DNA of 64,000 bases from Candidatus Phyllobacterium onerii. GTDB taxonomy: Bacteria; Pseudomonadota; Alphaproteobacteria; Rhizobiales; Rhizobiaceae. The stretch lies in assembly GCF_028331445.1 (NCBI RefSeq), contig NZ_JAQMHX010000017.1:1-64000 (forward strand). Reading direction: 5' to 3'. The notes beneath the pieces are model-generated. The model did no database searches and was not told the origin of the DNA. It saw only the letters and a program-made list of their open reading frames with translations. Made by a program: the position numbers and the translations under genes. Positions 45,842 through 54,201 of the stretch are shown in pieces (within the stretch, counting starts at the first letter, position 1; each line of letters starts with the position of its first letter).

Positions 45842-46705
45842 CTATCGATGCCTTGCCGAGTATCCGAGACGGGCCGATATCGCTGCCACGGTTTCCAAAA
45901 GTGGTGGCGCAAACCCTTCGAGCGCTTCGATCGACAATCTCTGCAAAGGTCCGCCAATTCCGACAGCAGCGACGACAACACCATTTGAATCCCGGATAGG
46001 TGCGGCGATGACACGTATCCCCGGTTCGCTTTCCTCGTCTTCAATGGCATAACCGCGCTCACGGACTTCGGCGAATATCTTCCGTATCTGCTTGGGATCG
46101 ACCGGCGTGCGTGGTGTACGTCGGGCGAGCGGTCCTGCCAGCACGTGTTCGATCGTCTCTTCCGGAGCGAATGCGAAGATCGCGCGACCGACTGCCGTGC
46201 AATGTGCTGGCCGACGGACACCGAGATCCGATTTGATCGACAATGCCTGCGGGCTTTCCAGATCATAGACGTGCATGATTTCAATGTCTGTCGGGATGCC
46301 GAGAATGATGGTTTCGCCGGTGTGTTTGCGCAGGTCGAAAAGAAACGGGCGCGCTTCATTGGAAACATTCATACGCCGGCGTACGAGTGTTCCAAGACCG
46401 AACAACCCCACCCCGAGTTTATAGCGCTCAGTTTCCGGGTTTTGCTCCAGCAACCCTTCCGAAACCAATGTCACGGCAAGGCGATGAACCGTGCTCTTTG
46501 CCACCTTCAGCTTCAATGCCAATGCGCTGACGCCGATCTCCACCTCATCTTCTGAAAATGCTTTCAGCAACCGTATTGCCGTCGTGACTGACGACAGCCG
46601 ATTGCGCTTGGACGATGGCGTTTTCTTTGAACTGGACGTGTGTTTGGAAGGTGGGTTCATGGGTTCAACATTCCGTTTGATCGCGTGGACAACAGCGTCG
46701 TTCAT
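45842..46705 (-). CDS. IclR-family transcriptional regulator
   Basis: This 287-residue protein has a Ser/Lys-rich N-terminal tail (about residues 10-30), then the IclR winged helix (KLKVAKSTVHRLAVTL) and the effector domain with RRPAHCTAVGRA and the VVAAVGIGGP strand. It lies 5 bp upstream of the reductase gene, in one transcript. A 6-bp inverted repeat in front of the oxygenase (48787-48807) is a candidate operator. The start at 46705 is supported by GAGGG. Confidence 0.88.
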   Translation of the reverse strand: MNDAVVHAIKRNVEPMNPPSKHTSSSKKTPSSKRNRLSSVTTAIRLLKAFSEDEVEIGVSALALKLKVAKSTVHRLAVTLVSEGLLEQNPETERYKLGVGLFGLGTLVRRRMNVSNEARPFLFDLRKHTGETIILGIPTDIEIMHVYDLESPQALSIKSDLGVRRPAHCTAVGRAIFAFAPEETIEHVLAGPLARRTPRTPVDPKQIRKIFAEVRERGYAIEDEESEPGIRVIAAPIRDSNGVVVAAVGIGGPLQRLSIEALEGFAPPLLETVAAISARLGYSARHR

Positions 46706-46828
46706 AACACAGCCCTCGCGATTTCCCAGACCACCCATTTGAAAGACATTCCCGAGGCTGGAATTGCTCTGGAATGCACCAATCCCGGCATTACATTTAC
46801 GATATTGCCGCCCTCTGGCAATCGCATC

Positions 46829-47350
46829 TCAAACTCTCAGCGCGCTCAGCATTTCGCTGACATATTCAGCGCCTGTCGAAACAACGAGCATTGCCGCGAA
46901 CGGACGCATTGTGGTCAATGTCCGCTTCAACTGCTCGGACGGAACGCCGGCCGAATTGAGGACAAGACCTGTGGTCATCTTGTTGCGCACGAAACAGGCG
47001 TTGCCGATTACCTCGGCGGCTTCCGCCGATGCGCCGGCGGATGTGACCATGACGATAACATCCGCGTCGGCGATTTCGTCGACGAGATTGGTCCGCTTTC
47101 CATCAATATCTTCGAGTATTGCATCGACCGACAACATTTTCAGCGAGTTCGTAGCGCCCATTGGTTCGATATACCGCAGAAAGTGGGTACCATCCGAAGC
47201 TTGATCCACCAATGATTTCAACGCCGCGACGCTGTCGGAATCGAGAGCAATGATGCGGGACTTCCTCGGCCTGGAATTGGGGTAACCAATTCTGAACCGG
47301 GCTTCCTCTGCCGTGGTAACGCGTGCACTTTCACTGAGACCGAGCTGCAT
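46829..47350 (-). CDS. Protein of unknown function, co-transcribed with oxygenase
   Basis: This 173-residue soluble protein is 34 bp downstream of the Rieske oxygenase gene. The sequence has a GATNSLKML block and a DADVIVMVTSAGASAEAAEV stretch that resembles a nucleotide- or substrate-binding loop. The nearest shape is a Rossmann/flavodoxin-like alpha/beta protein, but no family is recognised. Its steady neighbourhood suggests a helper or assembly role; this is inference. Confidence 0.7.
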   Translation of the reverse strand: MQLGLSESARVTTAEEARFRIGYPNSRPRKSRIIALDSDSVAALKSLVDQASDGTHFLRYIEPMGATNSLKMLSVDAILEDIDGKRTNLVDEIADADVIVMVTSAGASAEAAEVIGNACFVRNKMTTGLVLNSAGVPSEQLKRTLTTMRPFAAMLVVSTGAEYVSEMLSALRV

Positions 47351-47384
47351 ATCGTTTTCCTTTGGAATAGATCCTCGCCGTGGC

Positions 47385-48671
47385 TCAGACGGAGGCCGGC
47401 GCTTTCCCCTCGATCACGGTCAACGCTTCGGCGGCTGCATCGATGTAAGACTGATCGACAGGCAACACGACAGCCGCCGACCGCACGCGGTGGTGAGCCG
47501 GATCGACACCCGGAGGTGTGATGCCCTTGTCCTTGAATGCCCGGACAGCCTTCAGCAAACGGTGGCGCGCCATGATGATCCCGTTGTCCGTCGATACGAG
47601 GTTTTCCTTTGTCCGGTCGACGATGGGTCCCATGCTTTCCTGCAACGATGCATCCTGCATGGCGATGCCTTCGACACCGGAATAGGTCACGCCAAGACGC
47701 TGGGCCTCGCGATCCATCAGGTAATCATTGTCCTTGTTGGCGGCCGGACGGAAGGTTCCTGGAACGTATGTGACGTGAATGCCCTTGCCGTCGAGCATTG
47801 CCTGGCGCTCTTCGGGCGTCAGCGCCCGGACGGGATGGTAATCGAAGCTCCATGCCCAGCAATTCTCGTCGTCGATCGGGATCCAGAAATGTCCGTGGAC
47901 AGGATGGTTGCCGCGCGGCGGTACCATGGTGAACGACGGCATAACCCACGGCGTTACACGCCAGTAGTAGTGGCCTTCCTCGGCATTCCTGCGGGCGCCG
48001 ATGAATAGTCCGCCTTCATTGTCCGTGACTTCGAAAAATGGCTTGGAGTCGGCCATATTGTATTTGTTGCCACGGGCACCCTTGAACAACGGGTCGCTGT
48101 TCAGACTTCCGCTATGAAGGAAGGAAACATGGCTCGAATCGATGCCGCCTTCCATGGCCTGCAACCAGTTCGACTCCTGCCAGCGCTTCGATGTGAACGT
48201 CTGCTCAGGCGGCACAAGCGCAAATTCCCATTCCGGATGGGGCGGCTCTTTGTCGGCTGGCCCCATATAGGTCCAGAGAATATCGCCGATCTTGATGAGT
48301 GGATAAGACTTCAGCTTGATCTTGTTGCAGAAGCCGCTTTCCTTGGGTTCTGACGGCACCTCGATACATTGGCCCGTGTGATCGTACTTCCAGCCATGAT
48401 AGGGGCAGCGCAATCCGCCCTTCTCGTTGCGGCCAAACCACAATGAAACACCCCGGTGGGCGCAAAACTCGTCGATCAGTCCATAGCGGCCTTCGCTATC
48501 CCGGAACGCCAGCAAACGTTCGCTGAGCAGTTTTATGCGAACCGGCGGACAATCATTGGCTGGCAGTTCTTCCGCGAGCAGCGCCGGTATCCAGTAGCAG
48601 CGAAACATATCGCCCATGGGTGTGGCCGGACCAGTCTGCGTCAGAAGGTCATTTTGTTCTTTTCTAAGCAT
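47385..48671 (-). CDS. Aromatic-ring Rieske oxygenase, phthalate 4,5-dioxygenase-like
   Basis: This 428-residue oxygenase subunit has Rieske ligands C70-x-H72 and C89-x2-H92, and a mononuclear iron site in the D178-xx-H181-xxxx-H186 motif (EGGIDSSHVSFLH). Layout and length match the phthalate dioxygenase/vanillate demethylase group, which works as an alpha-only oligomer. It would hydroxylate a carboxylated aromatic ring. No beta subunit is present. It is the first gene of oxygenase-unknown-iclR-reductase-lysR; the ferredoxin is divergent. Confidence 0.88.
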   Translation of the reverse strand: MLRKEQNDLLTQTGPATPMGDMFRCYWIPALLAEELPANDCPPVRIKLLSERLLAFRDSEGRYGLIDEFCAHRGVSLWFGRNEKGGLRCPYHGWKYDHTGQCIEVPSEPKESGFCNKIKLKSYPLIKIGDILWTYMGPADKEPPHPEWEFALVPPEQTFTSKRWQESNWLQAMEGGIDSSHVSFLHSGSLNSDPLFKGARGNKYNMADSKPFFEVTDNEGGLFIGARRNAEEGHYYWRVTPWVMPSFTMVPPRGNHPVHGHFWIPIDDENCWAWSFDYHPVRALTPEERQAMLDGKGIHVTYVPGTFRPAANKDNDYLMDREAQRLGVTYSGVEGIAMQDASLQESMGPIVDRTKENLVSTDNGIIMARHRLLKAVRAFKDKGITPPGVDPAHHRVRSAAVVLPVDQSYIDAAAEALTVIEGKAPASV

Positions 48672-48786
48672 TCAATCCTCCTCGAATCGTCCAGTCGCGA
48701 CGAAATCCGGCTGCTGTTTTGCCGAACCAGAACGTTATTCGTCAGTTTCGAGTTGACGTCCCGCCCTGATCGGTTATTCTTGCATA

Positions 48787-48807
48787 GCGTTCCTTTATGC
48801 AGAACGC
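48787..48807. promoter_or_regulatory. Inverted repeat between oxygenase and ferredoxin, candidate IclR operator
   Basis: GCGTTC-N9-GAACGC is a perfect 6-bp inverted repeat in the divergent region, 74 bp from the ferredoxin start and 116 bp from the oxygenase start. Size and position suit the dimeric IclR regulator encoded in the same cluster. No second copy was found. Confidence 0.5.
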
Positions 48808-48879
48808 CGTTTCGTTTTTAGAAAACTACAGGCTGTTGGCGAGCTAGTCAAGCGCGCCGCGGCAGCAGGGAGAAAGGAT

Positions 48880-49206
48880 ATGAACCAGATGACGCAAACG
48901 CGTTCGAGGATAAGGCTTTGTTCTGCGGATGATGTTGATTTCGACAGCGCCATCAGGGTCGAATCCGGCGATCTCGTGCTGGCCGTTTTCAACGTCAATG
49001 GAACGTTCTACGTGACAGACGATGCGTGCACTCACGGCCCGGGCTCGCTATCGGAAGGATATATCGACGGCCATACAATCGAATGCGATTTTCACAATGG
49101 TGCATTCGATCTTCGCACCGGAGAGGTCGTCGCTCCGCCCTGCATGGTACCTGTTCGAACCTACAAGGTGATAGTGGAGAACGACGACGTGATGATCGAG
49201 ATGTAA
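48880..49206 (+). CDS. Rieske-type [2Fe-2S] ferredoxin
   Basis: This 108-residue soluble ferredoxin has C50-T-H52 and C69-D-F-H72 as cluster ligands. It probably shuttles electrons to the oxygenase at 47385-48671. A separate Rieske ferredoxin is unusual for phthalate dioxygenase-type systems, which normally have only an oxygenase and a reductase. It is encoded divergently across a likely shared regulatory region. The class II aldolase gene follows after 73 bp. Confidence 0.9.
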   Translation: MNQMTQTRSRIRLCSADDVDFDSAIRVESGDLVLAVFNVNGTFYVTDDACTHGPGSLSEGYIDGHTIECDFHNGAFDLRTGEVVAPPCMVPVRTYKVIVENDDVMIEM

Positions 49207-49279
49207 ACCCGATGTGATGTTGCGGCCATAAAAAAATCGTATAATATGGGATTTTATTAGAATATTGACGGGAGGGATT

Positions 49280-50062
49280 ATGGATTCTCATGCGCAGACA
49301 ACAGATGGAAACCCCGAAAAGGCAGGGACAGCGCTTCCATCGGAAACGTCATTGCGAGCTGAAATCGCGATTGCCACGCGGCTCCTGAACAGCCTGAAAA
49401 TACTCGAATACAGTGGTCATGTCAGCGCCCTTCTGCCCGGTAACGAGACCTTGCTTGTACAGCCCCAGGAGAAAAGCCGCGCCGAAGTATCACCCGAAGA
49501 TCTTCTGGTCTGCGATATGGACGGCAAGGTTGTGGCAGGTCCGAAAGGCGTCAAGCCGCCTTCGGAAGTTTTCCTCCATTGTGAGATTTATCGCGCGCGA
49601 CCGGATGTGAAATCGATCGCGCATTTCCATAATGATGCAACCAATGTCTTCACGCTTGTCGAAGATATGCAGCTCCTGCCCTTCAAGAATCATGCGATAC
49701 GCTGGCGGAGCGGTATTCCAGTCCATGCGGACCCGGCCCACGTCAGCAATAGTGAACAGGGCCGCAGTGTCGCCGCCACGCTCGGCGCCCACCATGCCAT
49801 GCAGATACGCGCCCATGGCCAGATCGTTACCGCGGAGACGGTGCGCGGAGCGTTCATCGATTCGCTTCATCTCGTGGAGAATGCGGAAGCGGCTTATCGC
49901 GCTGCCGCCATTGGCAAAGTGAAGCCGTTGACGGACGCCGAGCTTGATTCATTTGCCCACAGTTTTCGCCGCGATCATCATATTCGCAAGCTCTGGAGCT
50001 ACTATGTGCGCGGCGCCTTGCGTGAGGGATTGTTCCCGGAGAACTGGAACGAACAGAAGTAG
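49280..50062 (+). CDS. Class II aldolase/adducin-family protein (possible aromatic-acid decarboxylase), module B
   Basis: This 260-residue protein is a close paralogue of 21353-22111. Shared blocks are YSGHVSA, the LHCEI/LHTEI Glu, HFHND, the unusually conserved NHAIRW-SGIPVH and RAHGQIV. Class II aldolase-fold decarboxylases of dihydroxy aromatic acids are known (3,4-dihydroxyphthalate decarboxylase), so a similar role is likely. GGGAGGG selects the start at 49280. It sits just upstream of the bicupin-EutA pair in the same direction. Confidence 0.83.
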   Translation: MDSHAQTTDGNPEKAGTALPSETSLRAEIAIATRLLNSLKILEYSGHVSALLPGNETLLVQPQEKSRAEVSPEDLLVCDMDGKVVAGPKGVKPPSEVFLHCEIYRARPDVKSIAHFHNDATNVFTLVEDMQLLPFKNHAIRWRSGIPVHADPAHVSNSEQGRSVAATLGAHHAMQIRAHGQIVTAETVRGAFIDSLHLVENAEAAYRAAAIGKVKPLTDAELDSFAHSFRRDHHIRKLWSYYVRGALREGLFPENWNEQK

Positions 50063-50097
50063 AAAACGCCGGCGGGACTAACGCCCCCGGACAAAAC

Positions 50098-50150
50098 CGG
50101 AAAGATGGTCTTTCCGAAATCAAGCTACCGCCGCTCGGAGCGGCTGGTAG
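50098..50150 (+). other. Two stem-loops in the leader of the second bicupin gene
   Basis: Two neat hairpins lie between the aldolase and bicupin genes. CGGAAAGA (50098-50105) pairs with TCTTTCCG around a TGG loop. CTACC-GCCGCT (50125-50135) pairs with AGCGGC-GGTAG with one bulged T around CGG. Neither has a T-tract, so they look more like RNA processing/stability elements or weak terminators than intrinsic terminators. Confidence 0.55.
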
Positions 50151-50220
50151 GCTATGACGCAAAATATTACGTCCGTGGACGCTTCCGGGCGCAGCGGAAA
50201 TGCATCGACAGGAGGAATCA

Positions 50221-51459
50221 ATGCACCAGGATCCATTAGGCGGCGGCACCGGCACCCACTGGCACGAACCCGCTGGCACCAAGAAAGCCGGCTTCGGTGA
50301 GTTCAAGAAGCAGCCGACCCCCTATGACCAGTTCATGGTGGAGGAAGACATTCCTGTCTTTCGCGACCTCGGCGTTTCGAGTGTCAAAAACCTTCCCTTG
50401 AAACCGTGGAAGCGTACCGGCGGGCGCGGCACTTATATCCAGCTGCTTGGAACAGAAACCAAATGGGGTTGCCATCTGGTGGAGGTGCCAGCGGCCGGGG
50501 CGCTTCATCCGGAAAAGCATATGTATGAGGAAATATACATCGTCGTCGAAGGACGCGGCTCCACCGAGGTGTGGCTTGAGGGCGAAGGTCGCAAGCACGT
50601 CTTCGAATGGCAGGAAGGGTCGATGTTCTCGATTCCCATGAACGCCATGCATCGTATCGTCAACGCAACCAATAGTCCGGCACTTCTGCTTGGCGGCACG
50701 ACGGCGCCGAATGTCCTCAACCAGATCCAGAATGCCGATGCGGTCTTCAATAACCCATATGTCTTCCGCGACCGCTTTTCCGGAGCCGACGACTTTTACA
50801 AGTATCGCGAGGAAATCGAGCCGGACCCCGTTCGCGGGCTCGCCATGCGGCGGACCAACTTCATGCCCGACGCTGTCAATTGCGAACTGCCGCTCGACAA
50901 CAGACGTTCGCCAGGCTACCGCCGCGTTGAACCATTCATGACCAACAACACCTTCTACTACTGGATCGGCCAGCATGAGAATGGCCGCTATTCCAAAGCG
51001 CACGCGCATACGTCGGCGGCAATTCTGATCTGCCTGAAAGGCGAAGGCTACACCTATACCTGGCCCGAAGAATACGGCGTCAATCCCTGGAAGGATGGCC
51101 ATGCCGACAAGATCAAGCGCCTTGATTACGGTCCTTTCGGAATGGTGTCTGCCGCCCCGGGCGGCGCGCGCTGGTATCATCAGCACTTCAGCGTTTCCAA
51201 GGAACCTTTCCGCCTGATGGCCTGGTTCGGTCCGCATAATCCTGGCCGCGATCCCGGCGCTCCTGGTGAAAAGCACACAGACTATACCGCCATCGACGTC
51301 AATGAAGGCGGCACGGCTATCCCCTACTGGATGGAAGACCCCTATATCCGCACGGAATATGAGGAGAAGCTGAACCGCAATGGCGTCGAAATCCGTATGA
51401 AGCCGGAGTGGTACGTCAAGCCGGATGACACCACGAAAAAAATGTCCACCGTCGTCTGA
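50221..51459 (+). CDS. Bicupin protein, copy B
   Basis: This 412-residue protein has two cupin barrels. The first keeps H96, H100, E104 and H144 (KHMYEE and PMNAMHR), so it can hold metal, unlike copy A, where the motif 2 His is Tyr. The second keeps H261-A-H263 and H320-Q-H322-F. Copies A and B are paralogues along the whole length. Family role is not recognised; size fits gentisate-type ring-cleavage dioxygenases, and this cluster lacks another ring-cleavage enzyme. AGGAGGAA selects the start at 50221. It is 12 bp upstream of the EutA-like gene. Confidence 0.83.
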   Translation: MHQDPLGGGTGTHWHEPAGTKKAGFGEFKKQPTPYDQFMVEEDIPVFRDLGVSSVKNLPLKPWKRTGGRGTYIQLLGTETKWGCHLVEVPAAGALHPEKHMYEEIYIVVEGRGSTEVWLEGEGRKHVFEWQEGSMFSIPMNAMHRIVNATNSPALLLGGTTAPNVLNQIQNADAVFNNPYVFRDRFSGADDFYKYREEIEPDPVRGLAMRRTNFMPDAVNCELPLDNRRSPGYRRVEPFMTNNTFYYWIGQHENGRYSKAHAHTSAAILICLKGEGYTYTWPEEYGVNPWKDGHADKIKRLDYGPFGMVSAAPGGARWYHQHFSVSKEPFRLMAWFGPHNPGRDPGAPGEKHTDYTAIDVNEGGTAIPYWMEDPYIRTEYEEKLNRNGVEIRMKPEWYVKPDDTTKKMSTVV

Positions 51460-51471
51460 CCAGCTAATTCA

Positions 51472-52992
51472 ATGTCAGAGGAACCAGAGGAAGGCGGCCG
51501 GATATTCTTTTCCAATATCGGCCGCAGTATGGAACTCGAGGATGAGATACAGTTGACCAGTGTCGGTATCGACATTGGATCATCGACGTCTCACCTCGCC
51601 TTCTCCCGTATCGTGCTGGAACGGCTCGATACGCGCTACATGGTTGTAGAACGGACGCTGCTGCACCAATCCGATGTCTTGCTCACGCCCTATCGCAGCG
51701 ATGATGCTATCGACGCGGAGACACTCGCCTCGTTCTTCGAGGCGCAGTATGAAGCCGCTGGCCTGAAACCCGAGGACATCGACACCGGTGCGCTCATCCT
51801 CACCGGCGTTGCCGTGAGGCGCAGCAACGCGCGCGCCATCGGCGAGATCTTTTCGGCGCAGACCGGCAAATTTGTGGTGGTCAGCGCGGGAGATGGTCTG
51901 GAAACCACTTTGGCTGCGTTCGGGTCCGGCGCGGTCGCTCTTTCCGGCAGAACGCGCCAGCGCGTGCTCAACGTCGATATCGGTGGAGGCACGTCAAAAC
52001 TAGCGCTGTGCGAGAACGGCGCCATTCGCCATATCAGCGCCATCGACATCGGCGCGCGCGTCGTCGCATTCGATACTGACCGGCGGGTCACGCGGTTGGA
52101 AGAAGCCGGCAAATATTTTGCGAAACAAGCAGGTGTGGCGTTGACGCCCGGCGCGGTTCTCACGCCCGGTGATGCCGAAAAACTTGCCGCGTCCATGGTC
52201 GACCACCTGTTCGAGGCTATGAAGGGTGGCGCAATGAGCGGCGAAACCGCTGGTCTCCATCGGCTGCCGGCCCTTCCCGAGGGACCGCCACCGGACATTG
52301 TCACGATTTCCGGCGGCGTTTCGGAATTTCTCTATTCTGACAGCAATGCAGAGTTCAGCGATCTCGGCCCCTTGCTGGCCCAACAATTGCGCAAGCGGCT
52401 CGACGACTGGAGGCCGCGCCTTGAACGTCCCGAACAGGGCATCAGGGCGACTGTCGTCGGCGCCTCGCAATATACCATACAGGTCAGCGGCAGTACGATC
52501 TTCGTCAGGCCCCTCGATGCCCTGCCTGTTCGTAATGTTCCCGTCATAAAGCCCGCATTCGCATTCGATGATGACATCGACGCCGAACGTATTGGTGCAA
52601 TGGTGAAGGAAGCACTGGTACGGCTCGATTTGACCCACGGCGACAGCCCCGTGGCCATTTGTTACGAATGGCAGGGCTCGGCGAGCTACCGGCGCCTCGA
52701 TGATTTCTGCAGGGGGGTACGAGAGGGCTTGTCACAGATCCTTGCCAAAGGCCAACCCCTGATCCTCGTCGGTGACAGCGATGTCGGAGGATTGGTCGGG
52801 ATGCATTTCGTCAGTGCGGACGGCGTCAATTCGATCATCTCGATCGACGGCATCAAACTTGACGAGTTCGATTTCATCGATATTGGAGCCATGCTCGAAA
52901 CGTCCGGCGCTGTGCCCGTCGTCATAAAGTCACTGGTATTTCCCAATATGGGCCTTGGCCAGAAGGGTCTCGAACCAGTCGAACCGGCGTGA
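51472..52992 (+). CDS. EutA-like ASKHA ATPase (reactivating-factor family), copy B
   Basis: This 506-residue paralogue of 26981-28486 has DIGSSTSH (34-41) and DIGGGTSK (169-176) as phosphate loops, GGVSEF and ATVVGASQYTIQVSG near the C-terminus. It shares the ending PVVIKSL with copy A. No ethanolamine ammonia-lyase or other B12 enzyme is in the region. Tight linkage (12 bp) to the bicupin gene suggests joint translation and a shared function, perhaps ATP-driven repair or metal loading of the cupin. The end converges with the nickel transporter gene 8 bp away. Confidence 0.86.
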   Translation: MSEEPEEGGRIFFSNIGRSMELEDEIQLTSVGIDIGSSTSHLAFSRIVLERLDTRYMVVERTLLHQSDVLLTPYRSDDAIDAETLASFFEAQYEAAGLKPEDIDTGALILTGVAVRRSNARAIGEIFSAQTGKFVVVSAGDGLETTLAAFGSGAVALSGRTRQRVLNVDIGGGTSKLALCENGAIRHISAIDIGARVVAFDTDRRVTRLEEAGKYFAKQAGVALTPGAVLTPGDAEKLAASMVDHLFEAMKGGAMSGETAGLHRLPALPEGPPPDIVTISGGVSEFLYSDSNAEFSDLGPLLAQQLRKRLDDWRPRLERPEQGIRATVVGASQYTIQVSGSTIFVRPLDALPVRNVPVIKPAFAFDDDIDAERIGAMVKEALVRLDLTHGDSPVAICYEWQGSASYRRLDDFCRGVREGLSQILAKGQPLILVGDSDVGGLVGMHFVSADGVNSIISIDGIKLDEFDFIDIGAMLETSGAVPVVIKSLVFPNMGLGQKGLEPVEPA

Positions 52993-53000
52993 GAAAGGCC

Positions 53001-54053
53001 CTACGCCGATACTTCGACGTGGAGGTTGTCATAGCCTTTGGCACGATAGACGATAACGGAAACGATCCAGCTCAGGACGAATATCCCGACGACTGCATAG
53101 CCGAAATTGGCCAGATTGTCGTTCAGCCCTCCAACGAACTGCCAGAATGATCCTTCGAGACCGAGCTTGTCGCTGATCAGACCCAGCGCTTCCACCCCGC
53201 CGATAAAGACAGCGACGATGACGGACGCTCCTGTGATTGTCAGATTGTACCACAGCTTGCGCATGGGATTGATCGACGCCCAGCCATAGGCACCGGTCAT
53301 CAGGACGCTGTCTGTCGTGTCCATGAGCGACATGCCCGCTGTGAAGAGCGCAGGAAACACGAGGATCGTCCAGAATGACATGCCCTGCGTCGCTTGCGCT
53401 GCCGAAATTCCGAGCAGACCGATTTCCGTTGCAGTGTCGAATCCCAACCCGAACAGGAAGCCGATCGGATACATATGCCAGGACCGCGATACCACCCGGA
53501 AAATCGGACGGAAGATGCGAGCGATAAGCCCTCTTCCCGACAGCAGTGCGTCGAGGTCCTCGTCGACAATTTTTTCGCCGCGCCGCGCGCGGCTGAAGGC
53601 TGACCAGATACCCCGCAGGATAAAAAGATTGGCCAGGCCGATAATGAGGAGGAACACGGCCGACACGGATGTGCCGATGACACCGCCAACATCATGGAAC
53701 GATTCAAGATTGCTCTGCATCGCAGCGGCCGTCGCGGCGATGATCAGGGAGGCGATGACGACGATGCTTGAGTGCCCCAGCGAAAAGAAGAAGCCGACCG
53801 AATATGGCGTCTTGCCCTCCTGCATCAACTTGCGGACGACATTATCGATCGCCGCGATATGATCGGCGTCGAAAGCATGGCGCAGACCGAACATGTAGGC
53901 GAGAAGAGCAGTCCCCAGCAATGAAGGCCGATCGGAAAAGGCAATCCAGGCCCAGCCCCAAGCACCGACATTGGCCGCAATCAGGACGACATAGGTCACG
54001 ATGATCTTGATCTTCAGGCGCGCCGGCTGATCGTCGAAAGGATTGGGGATCAT
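53001..54053 (-). CDS. Nickel/cobalt permease, NiCoT family
   Basis: This 350-residue inner-membrane permease has eight-helix NiCoT topology and the signature H59-A-F-D-A-D64-H65 followed by IAAIDN in the second helix. It imports Ni2+ and/or Co2+ at low concentration. GGAGGAGG selects the start at 54053. It is divergent from nikR, with a NikR operator between, so it is probably nickel-repressed, which points to nickel rather than cobalt as the main substrate. Confidence 0.92.
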   Translation of the reverse strand: MIPNPFDDQPARLKIKIIVTYVVLIAANVGAWGWAWIAFSDRPSLLGTALLAYMFGLRHAFDADHIAAIDNVVRKLMQEGKTPYSVGFFFSLGHSSIVVIASLIIAATAAAMQSNLESFHDVGGVIGTSVSAVFLLIIGLANLFILRGIWSAFSRARRGEKIVDEDLDALLSGRGLIARIFRPIFRVVSRSWHMYPIGFLFGLGFDTATEIGLLGISAAQATQGMSFWTILVFPALFTAGMSLMDTTDSVLMTGAYGWASINPMRKLWYNLTITGASVIVAVFIGGVEALGLISDKLGLEGSFWQFVGGLNDNLANFGYAVVGIFVLSWIVSVIVYRAKGYDNLHVEVSA

Positions 54054-54143
54054 GTAAGCCTCCTCCGCTGGCCAGGTATCGCGTGTGCTGGTAAACATGC
54101 GCAGAGGGCCGTTGTATCGGAAGCAACCATAGAAAATCGCAAA

Positions 54144-54171
54144 GTATGATGTCTACGCGAAAAAATCTTAC
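54144..54171. promoter_or_regulatory. NikR operator
   Basis: GTATGA-N16-TCTTAC differs by one base from the E. coli NikR consensus GTATGA-N16-TCATAC. It lies 91 bp from the permease start and 30 bp from nikR, so it can control both. Confidence 0.85.
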
Positions 54172-54201
54172 TCGCCCGTTTAAAAAAACTTGGAGCCGAA
54201 G

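Noticed and set aside
50236..51276. 346-codon open frame antisense to bicupin B
   Set aside because: Opposite strand of a conserved paralogous gene; no recognisable protein.
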